64,000 nt of DNA, from NCBI RefSeq assembly GCF_019834675.1, contig NZ_JABUBU010000015.1, forward strand, positions 1 to 64,000, given 5' to 3'. The position numbers were made by a program, and so were the translations under genes. This document shows positions 21,210 through 35,554 of the stretch, in pieces (position 1 is the stretch's first letter; every line of letters starts with the position of its first letter). Origin of the DNA: Rhodococcoides corynebacterioides. GTDB lineage: Bacteria; Actinomycetota; Actinomycetes; Mycobacteriales; Mycobacteriaceae. Below the pieces are notes generated by a model. The model saw only the letters and a list, made by a program, of their open reading frames with translations. It was not told where the DNA came from and searched no databases.

Positions 21210-24122
21210 TCAGACCCCGACGGGCTTGCGCTTGCGGCGCGTCCGCGGGGCCGGCGCCGCCGGTGTCTGCTCCAACGCTTCGCGCAGGAACTTCCCGGTG
21301 TAGCTCTCCGGCGTCGCGGCGATGTCCTCGGGAGTGCCCTCGGCGACCATGGTGCCGCCGCCCGAGCCGCCCTCCGGACCCATGTCGATGACCCAGTCCG
21401 AGGTCTTGACGACGTCGAGATTGTGCTCGATGACGATCACGGTGTTGCCCTTGTCGACCAGACCGTTGATCACCAGCAACAGCTTGCGGATGTCCTCGAA
21501 GTGCAGACCCGTGGTGGGCTCGTCGAGGATGTAGACGGTCCGCCCCATCGAGCGCTTCTGCAGTTCGGCCGCGAGCTTGACGCGCTGGGCCTCACCACCG
21601 GACAGGGTGGTGGCCGGCTGACCGAGACGCACGTACCCCAGCCCCACCTCGTTCAGCGTCTTGAGGTAGCGGTGGATCGAGGTGATCGGCTCGAAGAAGT
21701 CCGCCGCCTCCTCGATGGGCATGTTCAGCACCTCGGCGATGGTCTTGCCCTTGTAGTGGACCTCGAGGGTCTCCCGGTTGTACCGGGCCCCGTGGCACAC
21801 CTCGCACGGCACGTAGACGTCCGGTAGGAAGTTCATCTCGATCTTCAGCGTGCCGTCGCCGGAGCACGCCTCGCACCGGCCGCCCTTGACGTTGAAGGAG
21901 AAGCGGCCGGGTTGGTAGCCCCGCACCTTGGCCTCGGTGGTCGCCGCGAACAGCGTCCGGATCTTGTCGAAGACGCCGGTGTACGTGGCTGCGTTGGACC
22001 GCGGCGTGCGCCCGATCGGTGACTGGTCGACGCGCACGAGCTTGTCCAACTGATCGAGCCCGTTGATGCGGGTGTGGCGCCCCGGCACCTGCCGCGCGCC
22101 GTTGAGCTTGTTGGCCATGACGGTCGCCAGAATGTCGTTGACCAGGGTCGACTTGCCGGATCCGGACACCCCGGTCACGGAGGTGAGCACGCCCAGCGGG
22201 AAGCTCACGTCGATGCCGCGCAGGTTGTGCTCGCGCGCGCCCACCACCGTGACCTTGCGCTTCGGATCCACGGCGCGGCGGGTCTCGGGGACGGCGATGG
22301 CGGACCGGCCGGACAGGTAGGCGCCGGTGAGGCTCTCCGGGTTCTCCAGCAACTCCTTGTAGGTGCCGCTGTGCACGACGCGACCGCCGTGCTCGCCCGC
22401 GAGCGGGCCTATGTCGACCACCCAGTCGGAGGTGCGAATGGTGTCCTCGTCGTGCTCGACGACGATGAGGGTGTTGCCCAGGTTGCGCAGCCGGGTCAGG
22501 GTGTCGATGAGGCGGCGATTGTCCCGCTGGTGCAGTCCGATGGACGGCTCGTCCAGCACGTAGAGCACGCCCACCAGCCCACTGCCGATCTGCGTCGCCA
22601 GACGGATGCGCTGCGCCTCGCCGCCGGACAGCGTGCCGGCCGCGCGCGAGAGGGTGAGGTACTCGAGGCCGACGTCGAGCAGGAAGCCCAGACGCGCCTG
22701 GATCTCCTTCAGCACCTGGCCCGCGATCGCCTCCTCGCGCGTTCCGAGCGTGAGCGTGTCGAGGAACCGCGCGCAGTCCGCGATCGACAGCGCACACACC
22801 TGCGCGACGGAGAGAGCTCCGAAGTCGCCCGCGGTGATACTGACCGACAGGATCTCCGGACGCAGCCGGGCACCGTCGCACACCGGGCAGGCGACCTCGC
22901 GCATGTAGCCCTCGTAGCGCTCCTTCATGGCGTCGGACTCGGTCTGGTCCATCCGGCGATGCAGGAAGGGCATGACGCCCTCGAACTCCGCGTAGTAGCT
23001 GCGCGTCCGGCCGTACCGGTTCTTGTACCGGACGTGCACCTGATGCTCGCTGCCCTCGAGCACCGCGCGCTTGACCTTCGCCGGGAGCTTGCGCCACGGG
23101 GTGTCGATGTCGAAGCCCATCGCGTCGGCTAGGCCGCCGAGCAACCGGCCGAAGTACTCCGACGTCTGTCCCATCGACCAGGGCGCGATGGCACCGTCCG
23201 CCAGGGAGAGATCCGGATCGGGCACGACGAGGTCGGGGTCGACCTCCTTGCGCACGCCGAGCCCGGCGCACTCGGGGCACGCACCGTAGGGCGAGTTGAA
23301 GGAGAACGACCGCGGCTCGAGCTCGTCGATGGACAGCGCGTGGCCGTTGGGACAGGCGAGACGCTCGGAGAACCGTCGCTCGCGGTCGGCGGCGTTCTCC
23401 TCCCGGTCGACGAAGTCGAGCACCACGATGCCGTCGGCGAGCCGGAGCGCCGTCTCGACCGAGTCGGTCAACCGCTGCTTCGACGACGCCTTGACCGTCA
23501 GGCGGTCGACGACCACCTCGATGTCGTGCTTGTCCTGCTTCTTGAGCTTGGGCGGGTCGGTCAGCTGGTGCACCGTGCCGTCCACCCGAATCCTGGAGTA
23601 GCCCTGCGTGTTCAGCTGCTCGAACAGGTCGACGAACTCGCCCTTGCGGGTCCGGACCACGGGTGCGAGCACCTGGAAGCGCAGACCCTCCTCCATGGCC
23701 AGCACCTGGTCGACGATCTGCTGCGGGGTCTGCTTGGCGATGCGCTCGCCGCACTGCGGGCAGTGCGCCGTGCCGGCGCGGGCGTAGAGCAGACGCAGGT
23801 AGTCGTAGACCTCGGTGATGGTGCCGACCGTCGACCGCGGGTTGCGGTTGGTCGACTTCTGGTCGATGGACACCGCCGGGGACAGGCCCTCGATGAAGTC
23901 GACGTCGGGCTTGTCCATCTGACCCAGGAACTGGCGGGCGTAGGCGGAGAGCGACTCGACGTACCGGCGCTGGCCCTCGGCGAAGATCGTGTCGAAGGCG
24001 AGCGACGACTTGCCCGATCCGGACAGGCCCGTGAACACGATCAGGCTGTCTCGGGGCAGGTCGACGTCGACGCCCTTCAGGTTGTGCTCGCGTGCGCCTT
24101 GCACGACCAGGCGATCCGCCAC
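21210..24122 (-). CDS. uvrA: excinuclease ABC subunit A
   Basis: DNA-damage-recognition ATPase of nucleotide excision repair, partner of UvrB (33300-35462). The 970-residue product has two ABC ATPase modules with Walker [15 protein letters not shown] and [16 protein letters not shown] signatures LSGGEAQR, and zinc modules CPQCG, CPNGH...CPEC and CEACSGDG...CEVCHG. The GTG start ([17 protein letters not shown]) has GAGAGGA upstream. The C-terminal 25 residues are Pro/Arg/Lys-rich. No SOS box was identified in the 200-bp upstream gap. Confidence 0.97.
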   Translation of the reverse strand: MADRLVVQGAREHNLKGVDVDLPRDSLIVFTGLSGSGKSSLAFDTIFAEGQRRYVESLSAYARQFLGQMDKPDVDFIEGLSPAVSIDQKSTNRNPRSTVGTITEVYDYLRLLYARAGTAHCPQCGERIAKQTPQQIVDQVLAMEEGLRFQVLAPVVRTRKGEFVDLFEQLNTQGYSRIRVDGTVHQLTDPPKLKKQDKHDIEVVVDRLTVKASSKQRLTDSVETALRLADGIVVLDFVDREENAADRERRFSERLACPNGHALSIDELEPRSFSFNSPYGACPECAGLGVRKEVDPDLVVPDPDLSLADGAIAPWSMGQTSEYFGRLLGGLADAMGFDIDTPWRKLPAKVKRAVLEGSEHQVHVRYKNRYGRTRSYYAEFEGVMPFLHRRMDQTESDAMKERYEGYMREVACPVCDGARLRPEILSVSITAGDFGALSVAQVCALSIADCARFLDTLTLGTREEAIAGQVLKEIQARLGFLLDVGLEYLTLSRAAGTLSGGEAQRIRLATQIGSGLVGVLYVLDEPSIGLHQRDNRRLIDTLTRLRNLGNTLIVVEHDEDTIRTSDWVVDIGPLAGEHGGRVVHSGTYKELLENPESLTGAYLSGRSAIAVPETRRAVDPKRKVTVVGAREHNLRGIDVSFPLGVLTSVTGVSGSGKSTLVNDILATVMANKLNGARQVPGRHTRINGLDQLDKLVRVDQSPIGRTPRSNAATYTGVFDKIRTLFAATTEAKVRGYQPGRFSFNVKGGRCEACSGDGTLKIEMNFLPDVYVPCEVCHGARYNRETLEVHYKGKTIAEVLNMPIEEAADFFEPITSIHRYLKTLNEVGLGYVRLGQPATTLSGGEAQRVKLAAELQKRSMGRTVYILDEPTTGLHFEDIRKLLLVINGLVDKGNTVIVIEHNLDVVKTSDWVIDMGPEGGSGGGTMVAEGTPEDIAATPESYTGKFLREALEQTPAAPAPRTRRKRKPVGV

Positions 24123-24309
24123 GGTCCGTCCTCTCGTCTCGCACGGCCCACGGCCGTGCTGTCTGTGCTGTCGCTTACCCGCGTGCGATGCGTCGCGATC
24201 GTCCGGAACCGCATTCGGCGCCGGGCACCGCCCCCGACCATAAGCCGGACCACCGACACGGTCGTCCCTCGTCCGGCTGCGGCCCGCTGTTCGGCGAGCC
24301 CGGCGTGGG

Positions 24310-24315
24310 TAATCT
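24310..24315 (+). promoter_or_regulatory. -10 element of the MBL-fold gene (leaderless)
   Basis: TAATCT ends 7 nt before the ATG at 24323. The predicted start falls within 1 nt of the ATG, and there is no Shine-Dalgarno. Confidence 0.5.
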
Positions 24316-24322
24316 CACGCTC

Positions 24323-25009
24323 ATGACTTCCCCCGAACGCGCCGTGTCCGACGACTACACCGGTGACGTGTCCGACGGCGGTGCGCACCGTCGAGCGTTG
24401 TCGCACGCCTCGATCGTCAAGACGTCGGTGGGCCCGATGGACAACAACGCCTATCTGCTCGTCTGTTCCCGCACGGGCGCGTCGCTGCTCGTCGACGCGG
24501 CCAACGACGCCGAGGTCTTGCGCGCCCTCGTCGACGCCGTCGCACCGCGCGTCGAGCTGATCGTCACCACCCACCAGCACCCCGATCACTGGCAGGCCCT
24601 CGCGGAGGTCGTCGAAGCGACGGCGGCCCCGACCGCGGCGCACCCCCTCGACGCGGATCCGCTGCCCGTCGCTCCCGACACCCTGCTCCACGACGGCGAC
24701 CGCGTGACGGTCGGCGACGTGGACGTCGACGTGATCCATCTCCGCGGCCACACGCCGGGCTCGATCGCGCTGGCGGTGACCGACCCGGCCGACGGCCGCG
24801 TCCACCTCTTCACCGGCGACTCGCTGTTCCCGGGTGGTGTCGGCAAGACCGACGGCCCCGAGAACTTCGCCTCGCTGCTGAACGACGTCGAGACCAAACT
24901 GTTCGCCCGGTACGACGACTCCACCGTGGTCTATCCCGGACACGGCAAGGACACCACCCTCGGCGCGGAACGCCCCCATCTCGCCGAGTGGCGAGAGCGC
25001 GGCTGGTGA
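24323..25009 (+). CDS. MBL-fold metallo-hydrolase (Rv1637c-like)
   Basis: A 228-residue metallo-beta-lactamase-fold hydrolase of the glyoxalase-II-like group. The metal site is THQHPDHWQAL (HxHxDH), then GHTPGSIAL, FTGDSLFPGG and YPGHGKDTTL. Substrate unknown. ATG at 24323 is chosen over the longer in-frame start because it aligns with a -10 giving a leaderless message and with family length. Divergent from uvrA, as in M. tuberculosis. Confidence 0.9.
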   Translation: MTSPERAVSDDYTGDVSDGGAHRRALSHASIVKTSVGPMDNNAYLLVCSRTGASLLVDAANDAEVLRALVDAVAPRVELIVTTHQHPDHWQALAEVVEATAAPTAAHPLDADPLPVAPDTLLHDGDRVTVGDVDVDVIHLRGHTPGSIALAVTDPADGRVHLFTGDSLFPGGVGKTDGPENFASLLNDVETKLFARYDDSTVVYPGHGKDTTLGAERPHLAEWRERGW

Positions 25010-25170
25010 TCCGGTGAGACGTCACGAACACCGAGCAGTCCACCCCCGTCGCGGGGATTGACCCGGGGCCCCCGGGGGTACTGCTACCGGTGATGCGGAC
25101 CGGTCGCCCTCGTCGGCGGCCGTTCGCGCACAGTTCCACCGTCCCCAACCGCCGTTCTGCAGGAGGCTCA

Positions 25171-26205
25171 GTGATTGTCCGCCGGATCGCCCGACCGATG
25201 CTCGCATCCATTTTCGTCGCGGGGGGCGTGGACGCACTGCGCAACCCGTCCGGCCGAGCCAAGGCCGCGAAGCCGCTGATCGACAAGAGCCAGGACGTGC
25301 TCCCCGACGAGGTCACCCAGAACGTTCCCGACGATCCCGAGACGCTCGTGAAGATCAACGCGGCGATCCAGATCGGCGGCGGTGTTCTGCTGGCCACCGG
25401 CAAGGCGCCGCGTATCGCGTCGGCCGTGCTCGCGGGCAGCCTGGTCCCGACGACGCTCGCCGGCCACGCGTTCTGGGAGGAGACCGACCCGGAGGCGAAG
25501 GCGCTGCAGCGGACGCAGTTCCTCAAGAACGTCAGCCTGCTCGGCGGTCTGCTCATCGCCGCCGTCGACACCGAGGGCAAGCCGTCGGTGGCGTGGCGCA
25601 GCAAGCGCGCCGCGCGCAACGCCAAGGTCGCCGTCGCCGGGGCACTCCCCCTCGCGTCGTCGTCCGACACCTCGGACACCCTGGCGTCCGCCGGCCACAA
25701 GGCCAAGGAGCTGGCCGGCGTCGCCGCCGAGCGCGTGCAGCCCTACGCCGAGGTCGCCGCCCACAGGGGTGCCGAGCAGGCGGCCGTGCTCGCGAACGTT
25801 GCGCAGGACCGCGGCGGCAAGCTCGCCGAGCTGGCCAAGGAGCGCAGCTCCAAGTGGGCCGATCTCGCGGCCGCGCGCGCCGCCGACCTCGCCGAAGTCG
25901 CCCAGGACAAGGGCAGCAAGTACGCCGACGTGGCCGTCGCCCGCGGTGCGGACCTGGCGGAGCGGGCCCGCAAGGACGGATCCGACCTACTGGACGACTA
26001 CGGCAAGAAGGCCCGCAAGGCCACCAAGAAGCAGCGCAAGGAAGCTCGCAAGCAGCTCGAGCAGGCGCGCAAGGATTACAAGAAGAAGTACGCCTCGGCG
26101 AGCAAGGACGCGCAGAAGCAGCTCCAGTCGTCGCTGAAGGACGCGGAGAAGCGTGCCAAGTCCGCACGGGCACAGATCGAGAGCACCGTGCACCAGTACG
26201 TCTGA
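25171..26205 (+). CDS. DoxX-family membrane protein with long Lys/Ala-rich LEA-like tail
   Basis: A 344-residue protein. Residues 1-155 are a DoxX-like four-helix membrane domain (IARPMLASIFVAGGVDAL, GGGVLLATGKAPRIASAVLA, FLKNVSLLGGLLIAAVDT). Residues about 170-344 are hydrophilic, with approximate 11-residue repeats (KLAELAKERSS, KWADLAAARAA, DLAEVAQDKGS, KYADVAVARGA), then a Lys-rich region (KKARKATKKQRKEARKQLEQ). This resembles LEA or histone-H1-like sequence and is predicted helical. The GTG start has AGGAGG 5 nt upstream. Function unknown; DoxX proteins are linked to redox and membrane stress. Confidence 0.85.
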   Translation: MIVRRIARPMLASIFVAGGVDALRNPSGRAKAAKPLIDKSQDVLPDEVTQNVPDDPETLVKINAAIQIGGGVLLATGKAPRIASAVLAGSLVPTTLAGHAFWEETDPEAKALQRTQFLKNVSLLGGLLIAAVDTEGKPSVAWRSKRAARNAKVAVAGALPLASSSDTSDTLASAGHKAKELAGVAAERVQPYAEVAAHRGAEQAAVLANVAQDRGGKLAELAKERSSKWADLAAARAADLAEVAQDKGSKYADVAVARGADLAERARKDGSDLLDDYGKKARKATKKQRKEARKQLEQARKDYKKKYASASKDAQKQLQSSLKDAEKRAKSARAQIESTVHQYV

Positions 26206-26229
26206 TCTTCCCGGCACGTCCCGCTCGAC

Positions 26230-26270
26230 CGACGGCCGACGCATTCCCCTCGCGGGTGCGTCGGCCGTCG
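26230..26270 (+). terminator. strong hairpin terminator after the DoxX gene
   Basis: A perfect 14-bp stem (CGACGGCCGACGCA / TGCGTCGGCCGTCG) with a 13-nt loop lies 24 nt past the stop, followed by TCGTGTCT. Confidence 0.75.
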
Positions 26271-26327
26271 TCGTGTCTCACGCCCGTAGACTCTTCTGGC
26301 TCTCGTTTCTTGCGTTCAGGAGGCCCC

Positions 26328-28673
26328 GTGCCGGATCCGGCCACCCCGTCCACCGACGACACCGCCGACCACACCTCTGCTCGGACCCGTTCCGCCGACC
26401 CGGCGGTCGACCCCGCCTTCGCCCCGGAACAGGCCCGGCTCGACGTGCTCTACCGCCGTCTCGACGAACTGCGTGCCTACGCGAAGTCGCGGCTCGGCAC
26501 CGTTCTCCTCGAGACCGGGGGGACTCCGCAGGCCCGCAGCGAACGAGAGTCCTTCACCGCGCTCTACACCGAGGACCTCGCGAAGTACGACTCGTCGGAG
26601 AACGGCCTGTGCTTCGGCCGTATCGACGTCCAGGACGACGACGCGCCCCGGTACATCGGCCGCCTGGGAATCCTGGACGAGGACAACGACTTCGACTCCC
26701 TGCTCTACGACTGGCGCGCCCCGCTCGCGCGCCCGTTCTATCTGGCGACGCCGGCCGCGCCCGAGGGCGTGCGGCGACGACGGCATCTCCGCACGCGCGC
26801 CCGGCGCGTCACGGGCGTCGCGGACGAGTACCTCGACCTCGACGCGGCTCGCGACGCGGGCGTGGAGATCGGCAGCGACGGCGTCGCGGGCGAGAGCGCG
26901 CTGCTGTCCGCTCTGAACGCGGCGCGGACGGGCCAGATGACCGACATCGTGGAGACCATCCAGCGCGAGCAGGACGACATCATCCGGTCGACCCACCGCA
27001 GCGTGCTGGTGGTGCAGGGCGGGCCGGGAACGGGCAAGACGGCCGTCGCCCTGCACCGCGCGGCGTACCTGCTGTACACGTACCGTCAGCAGCTCGACAA
27101 GAGCGGCGTGCTCGTCATCGGCCCGAACTCGACGTTCCTCGATTACATCGGTCAGGTGCTCCCGTCGCTCGGCGAGACGGGAGTGCTGCTGGCGACGGTC
27201 GGCACGCTGTTCCCCGGCGTCGACGCGAGTCGGTCGGAGTCCGCCCGCGAGGCGGAGCTGAAGGGCGACCTCGCGATCGTCGACGTCCTCGTCGCCGCGG
27301 TCCGCGACCGGCAGGAGGTGCCGCGGGAGCCCGTCGTCGTCCGCTTCGACGGGTATCCGCTGCGGATCGACCGCAAGACCGTGACCAGGGCGCGAGGTCG
27401 GGCACGGTCGTCTCGGCGACCGCACAATCTCGCGCGCCCGATCTTCGTGTCCACGATGATCGACCTGCTCGCCGATCAGTTCGCGGCCCAGGTGGGCGGC
27501 GACGTGCTCGGTGGGGCGAACCTGCTCAGCCGGGAGGATCTGGCGGACACCCGGGACGAGATGCGCGCGGACCCCGACATCGCCCGCGAGCTGGCGCGGC
27601 TGTGGCCGGAACTGACCGCGCAGCAGGTGCTCGCGGACCTCCTCGCATCGCCGGAGCGGCTGCGGACCGCGACACCGACGTGGTCCGACGACGATCGCGC
27701 CGCCGTGGCGCGCAGCGACGACGGCCGCTTCGCCCCGTCCGATGCTCCCCTCCTCGACGAACTCGCCGAGCTGCTCGGTACCGACGACGCCGCGGAGCGC
27801 GAACGGGAACGACGGCGGTGGCGCGCCGAGATCGAGGACGCCCAGGGCGCCCTCGACATCCTCACCGGCTCGGCGCCGCAGGACCTCGAGGACGAGTTGG
27901 ACCCCGAGATCCTCATGGCCTACGACCTGGTGGACGCGGACCGGCTCGCACAGCGCCACGAGAACACGCGTCGCCTCACCGCGGCCGAACGCGCCGCCGG
28001 CGACCGGACCTGGACCTACGGTCACGTGATCGTCGACGAGGCGCAGGAGCTGTCCCCGATGGCGTGGCGCATGGTGATGCGTCGCATTCCGAATCGGTGG
28101 ATGACGCTGGTGGGGGACGTCGCGCAGACGGGTGCCCCCGCCGGGACGTCGAACTGGCAGGACGTGTTGGGGCCGTACGTGGCGCGTCGGTGGAAGCTGA
28201 CCGAACTGACCGTGAACTACCGCACGCCGGCGGCCATCATGGAACTCGCGCACCGGGTCCTGGCGGTCCTCGACCCGGAGGCGACGCCGCCGCGGCCGGT
28301 CCGGGACGGCACCGAGGTACCCCGCGCGGACCGCGTCGCGCCGGAGGACCTGGTCGACGCCGTCGGGCGCCATGTCGCCGCGCACCCGCGGCCCGGTACC
28401 TCGGCGGTGTTGGCGCCCCTCGATCTCGTCGAGTCGCTGCAGCGGTGGGCGGGTCCCGACGTCACGGTGTGCACCGTCCGCGAGGCGAAGGGCCTCGAGT
28501 TCGACTCGGTCCTGCTGGTGGAACCGGCCGCGATCGCCGCCGACTCCGCCCGCGGACTGAACGACCTCTACGTGGCGCTCACGCGCGCCACCCAGCGCGT
28601 CGACATCGTGCACGCGGCGCCGCTGCCCGACGTTCTCGGCGTGGTGCCCGAGTATCGACCGACGCAGGGGTGA
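26328..28673 (+). CDS. HelD/HelR-type RNA polymerase-associated helicase-like ATPase
   Basis: A 781-residue UvrD/Rep-like SF1 ATPase with an N-terminal alpha-hairpin (residues about 30-65, EQARLDVLYRRLDELRAYA) and the HelD core FGRIDVQDDDAPRYIGRLGI. Walker A GPGTGKTAVALHRAAYLLY (about 232) is followed by Walker B VIVDEAQELSPMAWRM and C-terminal TVREAKGLEFDSVLL. HelD proteins clear or recycle stalled RNA polymerase; the related HelR gives rifamycin tolerance. The GTG start has CAGGAGG upstream. No rifamycin-associated element was seen upstream, so a HelR rather than HelD role is unproven. Confidence 0.88.
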   Translation: MPDPATPSTDDTADHTSARTRSADPAVDPAFAPEQARLDVLYRRLDELRAYAKSRLGTVLLETGGTPQARSERESFTALYTEDLAKYDSSENGLCFGRIDVQDDDAPRYIGRLGILDEDNDFDSLLYDWRAPLARPFYLATPAAPEGVRRRRHLRTRARRVTGVADEYLDLDAARDAGVEIGSDGVAGESALLSALNAARTGQMTDIVETIQREQDDIIRSTHRSVLVVQGGPGTGKTAVALHRAAYLLYTYRQQLDKSGVLVIGPNSTFLDYIGQVLPSLGETGVLLATVGTLFPGVDASRSESAREAELKGDLAIVDVLVAAVRDRQEVPREPVVVRFDGYPLRIDRKTVTRARGRARSSRRPHNLARPIFVSTMIDLLADQFAAQVGGDVLGGANLLSREDLADTRDEMRADPDIARELARLWPELTAQQVLADLLASPERLRTATPTWSDDDRAAVARSDDGRFAPSDAPLLDELAELLGTDDAAERERERRRWRAEIEDAQGALDILTGSAPQDLEDELDPEILMAYDLVDADRLAQRHENTRRLTAAERAAGDRTWTYGHVIVDEAQELSPMAWRMVMRRIPNRWMTLVGDVAQTGAPAGTSNWQDVLGPYVARRWKLTELTVNYRTPAAIMELAHRVLAVLDPEATPPRPVRDGTEVPRADRVAPEDLVDAVGRHVAAHPRPGTSAVLAPLDLVESLQRWAGPDVTVCTVREAKGLEFDSVLLVEPAAIAADSARGLNDLYVALTRATQRVDIVHAAPLPDVLGVVPEYRPTQG

Positions 28674-28702
28674 CACCGGTCTTCGTCGTGAAGGTTCACC
28701 GT

Positions 28703-28735
28703 CCGGCGCCGGCCCGCGGTCGGGGCCGACGCCGG
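28703..28735. terminator. bidirectional terminator between helD-like and usp genes
   Basis: Arms CCGGCG...CGCCGG with an inner CGGCCC / GGGGCCG stem lie between convergent stops at 28673 and 28761. Confidence 0.6.
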
Positions 28736-28760
28736 AGGTGACCGTGCCGCGACGGGTCGA

Positions 28761-29213
28761 TCAGCGGGTGGTGTGGACGATCAGGACGTCGCACCGCGCC
28801 TTGCGCGCCGCGTCCGACGGCACCGAACCCAGCAGCCGGCCGGTGAGAGAGTTGAGCCCGCGATTGCCGACGACCAGGAGGTCGGCCTTCGTCTCGCCCA
28901 CCAGCTCGAGCAGGGCGTCGACGGGGTTGCCGACCACCGGTCGCTCCTCGATCGTGGTGGCCCCGGCGGCGGTGGCGCGCTCGCGTGCGGTTCGCAGAAT
29001 CTCCTGCGTGGGAGCCGAACCCGTGATCTGGTAGGCGTCCTCCCCGAGAACGTCGGCATCGTGGCCCGACGACTTCGAGTCGGTCGGGTAGTACGCGCAT
29101 GCGATGAACAAGGTGGCGTCGGCGTCTCCCGCCAACGCTGCTGCCTTCTCGACGGCCCGCAATGACGAATCGGAACCGTCGGTTCCGACGACGACGGAGC
29201 GGTAAGCGCTCAT
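28761..29213 (-). CDS. universal stress protein, UspA family (Rv1636/TB15.3-like)
   Basis: A 150-residue single-domain ATP-binding USP: VVVGTDGSDSSLRAVEKAA at the N-terminus and the nucleotide motif VVGNRGLNSLTGRLLGSVPS (G-2x-G-9x-G-S/T) at the C-terminus. M. tuberculosis Rv1636 binds cAMP; whether this one does cannot be read from sequence. The ATG is preceded by GGAGGA. A TAAGGT -10 candidate lies at 29293-29298. Confidence 0.92.
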   Translation of the reverse strand: MSAYRSVVVGTDGSDSSLRAVEKAAALAGDADATLFIACAYYPTDSKSSGHDADVLGEDAYQITGSAPTQEILRTARERATAAGATTIEERPVVGNPVDALLELVGETKADLLVVGNRGLNSLTGRLLGSVPSDAARKARCDVLIVHTTR

Positions 29214-29402
29214 GCATTCCTCCAGTGGTTCGACGAACAGGTGAGTTCGAGTAGAGCGGTCCTGACCAGGACGGTGTTCGAGTGTCGGGTGAACCTTAGT
29301 CGCAGGCCGGATGCCCCGACACGGCTTCGGGTAAGCCACTACTCCACCGCAGGCGGCGGGAGCGGCGGGGGCGCGCTCACGGCACCCGACGCCGGGCTCG
29401 CC

Positions 29403-29408
29403 TACATT
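29403..29408 (+). promoter_or_regulatory. -10 element of the hydrolase-ABC gene (leaderless)
   Basis: TACATT ends 7 nt before the ATG at 29416 and no Shine-Dalgarno precedes the ATG, so transcription probably starts at or next to the start codon. Confidence 0.5.
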
Positions 29409-29415
29409 CGGTGTC

Positions 29416-32360
<2,945 letters not shown>

Positions 32361-32364
<4 letters not shown>

Positions 32365-33251
32365 GCAGCACCGCAGCCGGGCATTCCGGCTCCGCGGATC
32401 CGCACGCCGACGACGGACGGGTGGCCGGGTACGACGCGGGGCGCACGCTGTCGGTGCGCACGGAACTGACCCGTCAGTTCACCCGCCGACGCACCCAGTT
32501 CTCCCTCGGGTTCCTGGCCCTGCTGCCCGTGATCCTGGCCATCGCGTTCGCGGTGGGGGGATCGGAGTCGGACAGTGCCAGCGGCAGTCTGATCGAGCTG
32601 GGCACGCGGAGCGGCGTGAACTTCACCGTGTTCGCACTCTTCGTCTCGGTGGGGTTTCTGCTGATCGTCGTGGTCGCCCTGTTCTTCGGGGACGCAGTGG
32701 CCAGCGAGGCATCGTGGTCCTCGCTGCGCTACCTGCTCGCGGTGCCGATCGCACGCGGACGTCTGCTGCGACAGAAGGCGATCGTGTCCGCGATCCTCTC
32801 GGTCGCGGCGCTGGCCACCCTGGTCGGGGTGTCTCTGGTGCTCGGCAGCGCGCTCTACGGGTTCGGCGCCCTGGTGTCACCGTTCGGGGACTCGCTGCCG
32901 TTCGGGACCTCCCTGGGGCGGCTCGCGATCGGCGTCGTGTTCATCGCGATCAACCTGACGTGGGTGGCCGGTCTGGCGATGGCCCTCTCGGTCTCGACCG
33001 ACGCGCCGCTCGGCGCGGTGGGCGGCACCGTCATGGTGTCGATCGTCGCGCAGATCCTCGACCAGATCACGGCGCTGGGTTCGCTGCGCAACGCGCTGCC
33101 GGGGCACTACTCCACCTCGTGGACCAGCGTCCTGTCCCCCACCCTGTCGTGGAACGACCTGCTCGACGGCGCGTTCTCCTCGCTCGCCTACGCCACGCTC
33201 TTCGGCATCGTGGCGTGGCGCCGCTTCGCCACGAAAGACATCACCAGCTGA
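32361..33251 (+). CDS. ABC transporter permease, ABC-2 type
   Basis: A 296-residue integral membrane protein with a hydrophilic 45-residue N-terminus and about six transmembrane segments, beginning FSLGFLALLPVILAIAFAV and followed by FTVFALFVSVGFLLIVVVAL. It resembles ABC-2 permeases of the NatB/CcmB type. The GTG start overlaps the preceding fusion gene by 4 nt, so the two are almost certainly one transport complex. Confidence 0.85.
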
Positions 33252-33274
33252 GCTGGGCGGACATCACCAGCTGA
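33237..33274 (+). repeat. stop-codon-spanning 23-nt duplication at the permease 3' end
   Basis: GACATCACCAGCTGA at 33237-33251 (last codons and stop of the permease) recurs at 33260-33274, a period of 23 nt. Confidence 0.8.
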
Positions 33275-33275
33275 T

Positions 33276-33289
33276 CCGGCCGTCGCCGG
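33276..33289. terminator. small hairpin between convergent permease and uvrB
   Basis: CCGGC-CGTC-GCCGG lies in the 48-bp gap between convergent stops. Short and without a U-tract. Confidence 0.3.
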
Positions 33290-33299
33290 GCCGTCGGGG

Positions 33300-35462
<2,163 letters not shown>

Positions 35463-35542
35463 GACTCCAGAGTAGGCCCGACCACCGACAGGAATCGGGC
35501 CCGCAGCCGACCGGAGCGGCCACCGGTGTCGGTCCCCGAGTC

Positions 35543-35548
35543 CAGAAT
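35543..35548 (+). promoter_or_regulatory. -10 element of the DNA ligase gene (leaderless)
   Basis: CAGAAT ends 6 nt before the ATG at 35555, which would put the transcription start on the A of the ATG. Confidence 0.4.
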
Positions 35549-35554
35549 GGCCCC

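Noticed and set aside
26206..26327. Rifamycin-associated element upstream of the HelD/HelR-like gene
   Set aside because: The only palindrome present is the 14-bp terminator stem of the DoxX gene; no GGGGCTTGCnnGCAAGCCCC-like site seen.
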